A stretch of 64,000 bases of DNA from Tomocerus qinae (Eukaryota > Arthropoda > Collembola > Entomobryomorpha > Tomoceridae): positions 87,854,001 through 87,918,000 of the forward strand of contig CM034546.1 in assembly GCA_020055645.1 (NCBI GenBank), in the 5' to 3' direction. The first letter of the stretch is position 1; each line of letters begins with the position of its first letter. Shown here one piece after another: positions 1 to 10,221 of this stretch. A program made the translations under genes and the position numbers. The notes under the pieces are model-generated. The model saw only the letters and a program-made list of their open reading frames with translations, had not been told where the DNA came from and ran no database searches.

Positions 1-1528
1 CCTCCATTTTATCTCAACTGCCATCTCACTCTCTATCTGTTATTCCAAATGTCAAAAGCAATGGCTGACGAACCCAATAACAGTTGCTTGCTATTTAATT
101 ACTTGCATGGGAGACACTAAAACATGATCTTGCATTACATAATGTAAAATCTTGATAAAAATCCCCACAATTGTTAAAGAAATATCGTTTGAAAAGAGAT
201 GACTCATGAATGACAGAAAATATTAATAGGAAAAGCGTAGATTTGAAAGCAAAGGACTTGGCGATAGACTTATAACGGAGGAATAATAAAAAGTGGTGAG
301 ATGAGTGAGCGACGTATTATCAACAGAGAGAAAAAGTGCGAACTAAAACTAAACGAACTGAAATAAATGAAATAAAAAGGCTGAGTGAGTGGCAGACTCA
401 TCTCGTTGCATGCAAAAACTGGGCTATGTGCATTATGATGATATAAAGTGGCATTGAAATGGGAAGAAGCCCTGAAGGCAAGTCACGAAATAAACGCGAT
501 AATGCTATATCATAATAGCATAGTATATGTAGGGGGCATGAAGATATAATCCCGTCACATCGGATTGGGTGTTGTAATGTTCTGTCTGACTGTCAAGTCC
601 ACGGACCGGAGCAAAGTCAAGTCAAGCAACGGAAAGAATGAACAGAAAGCCAACATTGGACTTAAATGTTAAAGTTAAAGAGCCGACACGATGCACGACA
701 CGGACAGACAAGGACTAGGCACAAATACATCCAACCAACTCCTAACTAACTAACTCCATTTTTCAGAACTGGAGAGTAAGGCGTAATTTTAATGCGGATC
801 CTTCTATTCTTCTGACTTTCCGTGAAACTGAATTTAAATTACTCAGGAAATTATATATGGGAAGAGAGTGCATAGCTGCCTAATCGCAGTAGTGTTTACT
901 AGAATATAAATATAAATAGCTACAGCCATGCTATTGCTGCTGGTATTGTCGTCGTGTGAGTGAGTCCTCCGAGAAGAGTGTAGGCCTATAGACAGAAAGA
1001 AAGAAAAGAATAAGTATGTAAATATCAGGAGTGGTATAAGTAAGTAATGCTTGTGACTCTGACTGCTTTAGTGAAGTTTCCTTTGGGCTGTCGAGTCGGG
1101 TTGGGTTTGGTTTCCTCTGTCGTGTTCTGTCGTCGCTGTCGGTTCCCTGTGTCACAATGGAGAAAAAATCCAATTTAAAAATTTGCAGGAGTCTTGACAG
1201 GTGTCATCCTCGGGGAAACGTAAAGAAAGGGACGTCTCGAATAAAGATTTGTCAGAGATAATTAGAGCTGTAATGAAGCCTTCACTAGCACATTTATGAA
1301 AACTCTTTACATTATTATCTGAATGTGACTCACCCAACCAACCAACCAACACCAATATTCACTCACTCACACACACGACAACTTACTACTACTTATCATT
1401 TTATTCCCGCATTTATACTTGTTTACACTCATTATTATAGCACATATCTAACACATCCATCAAAGGAGAACTCGGCCATTCACCACTATCTCTATATAAT
1501 AAAATTATTTACTCCTATGTCGCAGGTA
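1..1528. other. AT-rich non-coding DNA
   Basis: No coding region, RNA gene or repeat could be supported here. Open frames are short, low-complexity and lack family resemblance. The stretch is unique-looking AT-rich DNA with scattered GAGTGAGT and CAACCAACCAAC-like simple motifs. Confidence 0.5.
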
Positions 1529-1530
1529 TA

Positions 1531-1569
<39 letters not shown>

Positions 1570-1581
1570 GTATCTATCTAT
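1529..1581. repeat. (TATC)n microsatellite
   Basis: Tetranucleotide run of TATC units, interrupted once by a TATG unit near 1570. The single G interruption suggests some age. A reading frame through it gives only a meaningless YLSI repeat. Confidence 0.95.
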
Positions 1582-1685
1582 GCCATGGACAATGCAGCAT
1601 TTTGTTGCAAAGCACATGCGCGTATACAATGCATGTTTCATAAAACAAGGAAGTCCAATATGGGTAAACATTAGGTTATTTCGAA

Positions 1686-1781
1686 ATTAATCTTTTCGAT
1701 AATGTACCCCAACGCATACCTCTATGTACTAAATTTAGCACATGAAGGTATGCGTTGGGGTGCATTATCGAAAACATTAAT
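1686..1781. repeat. small hairpin (36-bp inverted repeat)
   Basis: Arms 1686-1721 and 1746-1781 are inverted copies with two mismatches, separated by 24 bases. Each arm contains CCCCAACGCATACC or its complement. It would fold into a long hairpin and is most likely a tiny foldback-type MITE. Arm ends read ATTAAT, so the exact target duplication is ambiguous. Confidence 0.8.
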
Positions 1782-1840
1782 TAGACAATAATAATATGCA
1801 TAATCATTTTGAAATTCAGCAATGATACTGGGAGCCTATT

Positions 1841-2508
1841 TATTATAACATCAAAACAAAAATTTACATAAGATGATTTTGTGATGGAAATGATTGGCGA
1901 AAGGGAACATTTCGTATTGTGCGTATTAATTAGCATTTCAAAACTCCTAATCCAAATTGGTTCTGTTAAATCGACAAACTTATTAAGCATTTTTTACTAG
2001 AGCTGGTTTTACTTTTTATTACCCCTGGACCCCCTTGACTCCTTTGTGCCAGCTTGCACAACCTTTTTGCATAATTAAGTAACAGTACCGGAGGCCACTA
2101 TTTATCTTTTAAAAATATTCATCCGTAAGTTGTACTCATGGGATTTATACGTTTTTCCAAAATCCCAGGAGGTATCTTATTTTTCTGATTTTAAATGGGA
2201 GCTTTTTGGTAACTTTTTGAGCTGGCTATTAAAAATAGAGTCTTTCATTGTCCCCTGTATTTGATGCTGAGATTTACAGTTAATGTTTTAGTTTAGTAAA
2301 TTCCTTTTTATCAGGAAGTTGAAACTGCAGCTAATTTTTCCAACCGCTGTAGAAAATAAAAGTATATTTAAATTATTGTATTTACAAATTCTATATATAA
2401 CCTATGGGAAATACCGATGATTTTTTCGGAATTGTTTTTATTACTGTGGTTGGTGGCCTGCTGAATTTCTCTTGAGTGCTAGGTTCGCCACTTAGCTGGG
2501 TTCACTAG
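1841..2508 (+). mobile_element. Helitron-like non-autonomous element, copy 1 (5'-truncated)
   Basis: This matches parts of 9031-10221 and, in inverse orientation, 47050-47643 and 50568-51568. The right end reads GGGTTCACTAG followed by T, the CTRR|T terminus typical of Helitrons, and an imperfect stem (GCTAGG with the complement near CCACTTAGC) lies just upstream. Homology begins near 1841, so the 5' end is missing. It has no coding capacity. The Helitron assignment is inference from the termini; the family relationship is seen directly. Confidence 0.5.
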
Positions 2509-2855
2509 TTTATTTATGAACATATTAATACATTATTCTTGTTCATCTTCTTTAATTAGTTCAGAATCCAGTTCTAGTGGGATTTAAAGGTTGTCTAGTA
2601 CTAAACCTTATATTTGCCATTCAAATAGGTCTAGACAGTTTAGCTTTAAAAAATCAGGTAGGTTTTGCTCCTAATATAGGAGCAAATTATCCATGGATAT
2701 TATAAAAAATAATATATCACAACAGATTATTTCATTTCAAAATTTTATATGATTTTCACATACATTCACAAGGGGAATATTTATTGCAACATTTGACTTC
2801 TGCATTACAGTCGTTTGATATCAGTATATATTACATACCTTTTAGCATATCATGT
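2509..2855. other. AT-rich non-coding DNA
   Basis: Nothing recognisable lies between the Helitron-like 3' end and the start of the minisatellite element. Confidence 0.5.
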
Positions 2856-2857
2856 TA

Positions 2858-3080
2858 ATACCACTACCCTAAGCTACGCTTATCATATTATATCATACTA
2901 CTCCACTCTATTAATAATACAAGTTATAATTATGTTATTGGATTAACTTCCAAACTATGAAAACAACATGATAGAATATTATATCATTTTAATTACTTGC
3001 TGTAAGGAGCAACTGCTGATACAACTACTATTATGTTGACACACAAAATAGACAGTAGGCATACTAAAGGGCTTAGTTAT
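2858..3080 (+). repeat. left inverted arm of minisatellite element
   Basis: Inverted match to 4211-4446. Shared blocks include CTACTCCACTCTAT, AATTACTTGCTGTAAGGAGC and TATGTTGACACACAAAATAG. The inner end passes directly into the 20-bp array. Confidence 0.85.
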
Positions 3081-4160
3081 TCTATAATTTATTCGGAAAT
3101 TCTATAATTTAATCGGAAATTCTATAATTTAATCGGAAATTCTATAATTTAATCGGAAATTCTATAATTTAATCGGAAATTCTATAATTTAATCGGAAAT
3201 TCTATAATTTAATCGGAAATTCTATAATTTAATCGGAAATTCTATAATTTAATCGGAAATTCTATAATTTAATCGGAAATTCTATAATTTAATCGGAAAT
3301 TCTATAATTTAATCGGAAATTCTATAATTTAATCGGAAATTCTATTATTTATTCGGAAATTTTATAATTTAATAGGAAATTCTATAATTTATTCGGAAAT
3401 TCTATAATTTAATCGGAAATTCTATAATTTAATCGGAAATTCTATAATTTAATCGGAAATTCTATAATTTAATCGGAAATTCTATAATTTAATCGGAAAT
3501 TCTATAATTTAATCGGAAATTCTATAATTTAATCGGAAATTCTATAATTTAATCGGAAATTCTATAATTTAATCGGAAATTCTATAATTTAATCGGAAAT
3601 TCTATAATTTAATCGGAAATTCTATAATTTAATCGGAAATTCTATTATTTATTCGGAAATTTTATAATTTAATAGGAAATTCTATAATTTATTCGGAAAT
3701 TCTATAATTTAATCGGAAATTCTATAATTTAATCGGAAATTCTATAATTTAATCGGAAATTCTATAATTTAATCGGAAATTCTATAATTTAATCGGAAAT
3801 TCTATAATTTAATCGGAAATTCTATAATTTAATCGGAAATTCTATAATTTAATCGGAAATTCTATAATTTAATCGGAAATTCTATAATTTAATCGGAAAT
3901 TCTATAATTTAATCGGAAATTCTATTATTTATTCGGAAATTCTATAATTTAATAGGAAATTCTATAATTTATTCGGAAATTCTATAATTTAATCGGAAAT
4001 TGTATAATTTAATCGGAAATTGTATAATTTAATCGGAAATTGTATAATTTATTCGGCATTTCTATAATTTATTCGGGAATTCTATAATTTATTCGGAAAT
4101 TGTATAATTTATTCGGAAATTGTATAATTTATTCGGAAATTGTATAATTTATTCGAAATG
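3081..4160. repeat. 20-bp minisatellite, 54 tandem units
   Basis: Consensus unit TCTATAATTTAATCGGAAAT, 54 units in perfect 20-bp register. Variant units with ATTCGG in place of AATCGG sit at the left edge and fill the right edge, where TGTATAATTT units also appear; the centre is nearly homogeneous. A three-unit variant block recurs at 3341, 3641 and 3921, giving higher-order periods of 300 and 280 bp. Units are contiguous with no spacers. Confidence 0.98.
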
Positions 4161-4210
4161 CTGTAATGTAATTGAAAATTCTTTATGCAGTGACTTGCAA
4201 TATTGATGAT

Positions 4211-4446
4211 GTATAACCGAAAAATCTACAATAACTAAACCTTTCAATATGTCTACTGTCTATTTTGTGTGTCAACATAATAGTAGTTGTATCAACAGTT
4301 GCTCCTTACAGCAAGTAATTAAAATGATATATTCTATTATTATTGTTTTCATAGTTTGAAAGTTAATGTTAGTACTAGAACTTTTATTATTCATAGAGTG
4401 GAGTAGTATCATATGATTTGATAAGTGTAGCTTATGGTGGTGGTAT
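4211..4446 (-). repeat. right inverted arm of minisatellite element
   Basis: Reverse-complement partner of 2858-3080. Its inner part holds one diverged copy of the minisatellite unit (complement of 4211-4232 reads like ATTGTAGATTTTTCGG). Confidence 0.85.
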
Positions 4447-4930
4447 TACGAACGCCACATTACTTTTCTGAATAGACCTCGCGAACAATGGGATTAAAAG
4501 ATAAAAAGACAATGAAAGCCCTCGCTCGACTCGGCTCACCGAGGCATATGCGTACCTATTGAAACAGTGCACAGTGGGTTTAAGTCATAAGAAAAGTGGA
4601 CATAACGGCGCAGTGTAATGAGTAAGGAGTAGGGACTAGGAGATGGTTGAAGAGCATAAATTACACATTGTAAAGTGGCACACAAATAAATAAAGCACAA
4701 AACACTCAGAAATTAAACAATTAAAATTTATTTTTTAATCAATATTTTTAAAAATTATAAAGCGAATTGTTTTTAAAAACGAAAACTCACACAAAAAACA
4801 TTTTCCCATAAAAGCCAAATATTTCGACAAACTCGTACAAAAATTGACGATTTCGTTTAAATGTGAGATGTTTAGACCAGTTCACACATAAAACGAAGTT
4901 TTAGTATAAATGCGAATTGTTTGGTCAAAC

Positions 4931-7900
4931 ATTAGAGTAATAAAGTATAGTAGGATAGAGGCGAAGTTTACATTCACTCTGTGTTATAACTTTTTTTTTG
5001 CCGTGGCAGAAGTCCCCGCGCTAGTCTAAACGCATTTCCACACTATTTTCATATTGTTTACATATTTCTTCACTGTTGGTTTGTTTATTATCTTATAAAA
5101 CATTGTGTTTTGTACTATTCTACACATTGCAATACATTATATATTCCGAATCATCAGTGTATAAAGTCGTACTGATCAAAATTACTAGCTTATATTAAAT
5201 TATAAGAACTTCACATTCACAATTAACTTTAAAACCACCGTATCATAAAGCTAAAACGTGACAATGCCTACTTATTGCGAAGTATACAAGTGTATAACTC
5301 CTGTTGGTGTTCAAATGCACAGGTACAGTTTGTTTGATATTTTGAAAATTATTTTTGGAAGCAGTAAAAAACAAACACTTAAAATTTCATAATCTTAAAT
5401 CGTGATAATTGTAATTTTTAGGTTTCCATTAAATGACGAAAACAGGCTTCCTAAATGGATTTTGTATGTCAATAAAGGTCCAACGTGGTATCCCAAAAAA
5501 GGTTCCAGAATGTGCAGTAGACATTTTAGTAAACTAGTGTACGACTCGAAACGAAGATTACTATCTGATCCAGATGTTATAGTCACCTGTGAAAATGAAG
5601 ACCCTCCTACGAAAAAACCTAAAGTGATGTCATTAGGGAATGCTACCATCAAAATTGACAACAATGAGGCCATCGCCATACAAAACAATACTATCGTAGT
5701 TGGGAAAAAGCAACTGTCGGTAAATATTCAAAACTGAAAAAAACATTGAAATTGCATATATTATTTAAGATAAATATTATGATATTAATAAAATTACTAA
5801 TATTTTGTATTTATTATTACCAGGCCACAAAATCTACACAAACAGTTTTCCTGAACTGCGACCGTCACACTCAAACAGAAGACGAAAACAAGAAAATGAG
5901 CAACAAACAATTAATAGACGATTTGAAAGCTCAAGCTGTGAGAAATAAAGCGACAATTACCAAACTTCAATCTAAGTTAAATCAGAAAGTTTTGGAAAAT
6001 AAAAGGCTGAAGAATAAAATCAGTTCCACTAATTTCAAATCTTGTACAAAAATTGCATTAATGAAGTCCTTGCTGGAACGGATCCGTAGTAAAAAGCATT
6101 ATGACTTAGTCATACGTCAATTTGCTCAGAATTTACACTTTTACAGTGCAAGAGCTTATAATTTCGTTCGCACTAGTTTCTCAAAGCTGCTGCCTACTCC
6201 TAGACTAATAAGTGCTTGGAATCGTCATATTGAAATTGAACCTGGATTTCTACAACCAAGTTTGCAAGCTCTGAAAGATAAATCTACAAACTCGAGATAT
6301 AAAATCATCTGCTGTCTGCAACTGGACGAAATGAGCATTCGACAGCAAATAATATCCAATGGAAGCGTTTATGAAGGGTTTGTCAATTACGGAGACTTAT
6401 ATACACCAGTAAAGGAAGATGAAATAGCAAAAAATGCTTTACTGGTCTTAGCTGTTGGAGTAAATGGACATTGGAAAATTCCAATCGCGTATTTTCTCAC
6501 TAGTGGCATACCTGCTCAATTTATAGCTAAAGTGATTATTCGTTCCATTGAACTGCTTAATTCCGCCAAGATAAATTGTATATCAGTAACTTGTGATGGT
6601 CTCTCATCGAACTTAAAAGCTGCTGAAATTCTGGGCGCGTCTCTTAAGTTTATAAATTTGGATCCCTCCTTCAAGATTGGTTATTTACCAAATAAAATAT
6701 TTCTCACGCCTGATGTGTGTCACATGCTAAAGCTGCTAAGGAACTTGTGGAAAAAAGCCGGCGTTTTTTATGTAGAAGGAAAGGCAAGCAAAATATTCCA
6801 TATCATTAATTATCATTTGGCAGCATTATTTGGTAACATCATTGTATTCATTTTTCTTTACTAATTGTTTTAGACAATATGTTGGAAATACATAGCCATG
6901 CTAGAAGAACTACAGCAAAAAGAAGGGTTGCGATGTGGAAACAAGCTTAACCAACGTCATGTACAATTTGAACAACAAAAAATGAAAACAAAACTGGCTG
7001 CCCAACTATTTAGCAATTCTAACGCAAATTCTCTGCGTTTTCTTCATGGATTAAAAGTAAAAGGATTTGATGACCAAAGCTTGTCTTGACACTGCCGACT
7101 TCATTGAAATGATTGATCGGTAAAAAAGTTTAATACAAAGAAATAAAAGTTGTAACTGCAAGCATAGATTTAATACATAATCAGACTCAACATTATAGTA
7201 TCGGTTTCTACTGTGTTGGCAATAATTTCACCTTTTCTTGCTATTTTCAGTCTATTCGATCTTCTAAATTCAAAAAATCCACTATCAAAACACTACAGCT
7301 GCCCAATTAAAAAGGAAACTGAAATTATGGAGACCGGTTTTTAAACATGCAGTGCACACTTTTTCATGTATGAAAACAAGTGACGGAACGTTATTGATAA
7401 CCAGCAAGAAAAAAAACTCCTCTAGTTGGGTTCATCGCTGCCATAAAGAGTGTAGAGGGCATTTATAACGAATATATAAGGTCTAGTAATCCACTTTTAA
7501 AGTATCTGCTCACTTACAAGCTTAGTCAGGATCATACCGAGACATTTTTTAGTCTAATTAGATCCCGAGGAGGTTTTAATAATAATCCTAATTCGTTGCA
7601 ATTAAAATCAGCAATAAAGCAACTATTAGGTTCTAGGATTATACATTCTTATAATGGAAATTCAATACCACAAGACACAACAGAGCTTACGTTGACAAAA
7701 CTGACAAAACCAGCGTTAGTTTCTCCTATAATAAATAACATAACACAGTATGATGAGCAACTATTTAGTGATGGGTTAAAAATGATAATGCGTAATTTAT
7801 CTCCGTTTATAGACTGCGTTGTTACTTATATTGCTGGTTGGGTGGCAATGAAAATTAAAACAAAAGTGAAATGTCAGGATTGTTGTGGTGCATTAGAGAG

Positions 7901-8496
7901 TGTTTCTGTGTTTGATGATTTGAACAAACCGTGTTACCAATTAATTCGAATGAAGCAATGCGGGGGATTAATTGTACCTTCGGAAGACGTTGTAAGAGTG
8001 TGCAAGTTTACGGAATCAATTTATCGAGAATATTCAGTTACTCACGATTTTAAAATTGACCAAGTTGTGTTGAGAGTATCTAGTCGGTTAATAAATAACA
8101 AGTATTTATTTGCCTCTCTGGAAGACCACATTATGCAATGCAGTCCACTAGATAATCATATTGTACAATTAGTAAAATTATTAACGAAAACATATTGTAC
8201 TCTTCGTATGCATCACAGTGCTAAATCGTACACTTTGAATGCAAAACCAGCTACAATTCGTCAAAGGAATAATAAAATGACTCAATTCTCTGGTGTTTAA
8301 GTCGTCATATTTCGTTTAAAATGTCTAAAATAATAAAATTTTATTGTTGTTGTTATTTGACCACTAATCTTCCTTGAATTTAATATAACGCGTGGCATAA
8401 ACGTTTAAAATTTTCGCGGTGACTTCTGCCAGTAAAATGTAAACAAACTGCACCACAGCCAAAGCTTCCCGTCTATGTCTCTATTATAAGTCTATT
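4931..8496 (+). mobile_element. P-element-like transposon, copy A
   Basis: A 3,566-bp element flanked by an exact 8-bp duplication GGTCAAAC (4923-4930 and 8497-8504), the length P elements generate. Imperfect terminal inverted repeats: ATTAGAGTAATAA at the left and AATAGACTTATAA read inward from the right (10 of 13 match). It encodes a THAP-type transposase that is broken in this copy. It is nearly identical along its whole length to copy B at 26715-30265, which lies in inverted orientation. Confidence 0.95.
5264..8300 (+). pseudogene. P-element/THAP9-type transposase, copy A, frameshifted
   Basis: Same five-exon plan as the intact copy B gene: exon 1 5264-5322, exon 2 5422-5719, exon 3 5824-6783, exon 4 6874-7119, exon 5 7251-8300. 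Exons 1-2 encode the THAP zinc finger, exon 3 a coiled coil and the first catalytic region, and exon 5 the C-terminal catalytic block. Compared with copy B three indels break the frame: one extra T near 7081 in exon 4, loss of two bases near 7329 (GAAATTATGGAG), and 8 rather than 7 A's near 7409-7416. Intron 4 also carries about a dozen extra bases after 7122. The product would be truncated in exon 4; the DNA could still be mobilised in trans because both ends are present. Confidence 0.93.
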
Positions 8497-9030
8497 GGTC
8501 AAACTCGAACTTAAAATGACGATTTTGCAAAAATACGAATTGTTTCGGCAAACTCGTACAAAAAGCGTAAATTTCGTACAATTGCGAATTGTTTAGACCA
8601 ATTCGCAACAAAAACGAAGTTTTCGTATGAATGCGAATTGTTTACACCAATTCGCACTAAAAACGACATTTTCGCAAAAATCCGAATTTTCTCGGCTAAC
8701 TCGTGCAAAAAAATTAAATTCGTATAATTGCGAATTTTCTCGGCTAACTCGTGCAAAAAAATTAAATTTTGGCTTTGCGGCTGCGTAGAATGGAGGATAA
8801 AAAATATTTGAGCCATAAAGGGATTTAAGCTGTTTTAATCTACATCAATGAGTGGTCCTAATCTCTGTATAATAAACACAGAAGGAAAAAAACTTACCTA
8901 ATATATATATAATCGACTCAAAATGAGAATGAACTTTACATTGAAGAAACCGCGTAAAAGCCTCAATTTTGCCTGTAGAAAAGAGGCGTAGAAGGTTTCT
9001 CGAGTTCATTATGATTTCAACTCAGCTGTA

Positions 9031-10221
9031 TCTATATATGTATGTCTGGTAGGAGAGCCTAGGGAACCTGCATATATTGTGTAACGCAAAACCAACCCCC
9101 ATATGTGTAACGCAAGTGCTGACTGCAATACTTTTGAGTACCTCCTCCTCCCATCAATTGCACACGTAATATATGCATGTACCTTAGAAGCAACAAAAGC
9201 AAAATGCGCAAGCCCAATTCCTCTAAACAACCGAAATGAGTCGTTTCATATTATTATAACATTACATTATTATAACATTACAACATCAAAACAATAATAG
9301 AAATTAACATAAGAAGGTTCAATGGTGGTTTGTCGTGATTGAATGGAAATGATTAGCGAAAGGGGACATTTCGTGGCGTGTTCAACTGGTGTAATACTAA
9401 AACCTAATTTACTAATTAACAATTAGATCACAATTACACAAAATTAATTAATAGTTACACCTAAAGCTATTCACGCAACTTTAACGGACAACTCAATCGA
9501 TCTCTCTCGTTCAACAACCAAATCAATTCTAATCATAAAATGGCGAAAATACTACACAACTACACTCAAGCACGTATGCAGAACTGAGTTTCGGAGGGGG
9601 CTAGATTTCCAATAGATATTTTAAGTATATATATAAGCGCTTAGGGCGAAAAAATTTGGCATTTTTTGAAGGAAATGAGTCTAAATAGCAAATAATCGCG
9701 CCGAGCGCGAAATTTTTAGCTATTTTGAGAAAAAAATTCCTTTTTTCTTGGATTTCGGGGGGGGGAGGCTTCAGCCCGTAAAGTCCATCCCTAAATACGT
9801 CCTTGACTACACTCACACATCAGACAGGAGCAAACGCGATTCTTCTCAAGAGAGTAGTTTGCGCATGTCTATCAACTTACATTCAATTCAGTATTTATCA
9901 TATTACTACATACTATAACAGCACGGAACAAAAAGGGAGCTTTTTGGTGACTTTTTGGGCTTTTTTTCAAAAATTGAGTCTTTCATTGTTCCCTGTATTC
10001 GATGCTACGATGTACAGTTATTATTTTGGTTTGGGAAATTCTTTTTTAGCAGGAAGTTGGGGCTGCAGCTAACTTTGCAACCGAAAGTATATTAATTTAA
10101 ATATACTTTGTAATTACAAAATTAACATAATAACCTAAGGGATCTTTTCGAAATTGTTTTTATTACTGTGTTGCTGAATTTCTCTTGAGTGCTAGGTTTA
10201 CCCCTTAGCTAGGTTCACTAG
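9031..10221 (+). mobile_element. Helitron-like non-autonomous element, copy 2 (rearranged)
   Basis: The left end reads A|TCTATATATG then TGTCTGGTAGGAGAGCC, and the right end GGTTCACTAG|T, matching a Helitron A|TC...CTAG|T arrangement. 9031-9376 matches 47400-47643 and 51180-51568 inverted; 9935-10221 matches 2190-2508. The middle (about 9377-9934) does not match the other copies and holds a hAT-type MITE. No helicase or Rep protein is encoded. Confidence 0.5.
9584..9804. mobile_element. hAT-type MITE, GTACCGTATTT family, 5'-truncated
   Basis: Related to 51272-51440, 57738-57978 and 62361-62587. Shared features are the TTTCGGAGGGGG block near the left, repeated AATGAGTCTAAA-type motifs, a CGCGCCGAGCGCG dyad, a G-tract after TTGGATTTCGG, and an end reading AAATACGTCCTT. 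The terminal GTACCGTATTT is missing. Family membership is seen directly; the hAT class is inferred from the copy at 57738. Confidence 0.6.

Larger units (their letters stand above)
2858..4446. mobile_element. TA-flanked inverted-repeat element with minisatellite core
   Basis: Two inverted arms (2858-3080 and 4211-4446, about 225-235 bp, clearly homologous end to end) bracket a 1,080-bp array of 20-bp repeats. The outer ends read ATACCACTACCC and the complement GGTGGTAT, each flanked by TA (2856-2857 and 4447-4448). TA duplication plus long inverted repeats fits a non-autonomous Tc1/mariner-type MITE; that class is inferred. There is no coding region. Its right TA lies one base from the start of the neighbouring foldback-type repeat. 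Confidence 0.75.
4450..8765. mobile_element. foldback-type repeat, left arm plus core, split by P element
   Basis: 4450-4780 is the reverse complement of 52590-52933, beginning GAACGCCAC, and behaves as a terminal arm. 4780-4922 and 8505-8765 form a core of roughly 49-bp subrepeats, each holding a dyad like GCGAATTGTTTAGACCAATTCGC. P copy A with its target duplication interrupts the core. No opposite terminal arm follows 8765, so the element is truncated on the right. The copy at 52224-52933 is complementary in extent: core plus terminal arm. No coding region; short open frames over the subrepeats are artefacts. Confidence 0.65.

Noticed and set aside
1325-1690. 121-codon open frame
   Set aside because: Runs through the TATC microsatellite and has no family resemblance.
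3081-4160. CRISPR-like array
   Set aside because: Units are contiguous 20-mers with no spacers, inside inverted arms of a eukaryotic element; it is a minisatellite.
5395-5688. Open frame antisense to the THAP exon (also 29508-29801)
   Set aside because: It is the shadow of a conserved coding exon on the other strand.
8511-8816. Repetitive open frame with FLHELAEKIR motifs (also near 52342-52597)
   Set aside because: Translation of the 49-bp foldback subrepeats; not protein-like and not preserved between copies.
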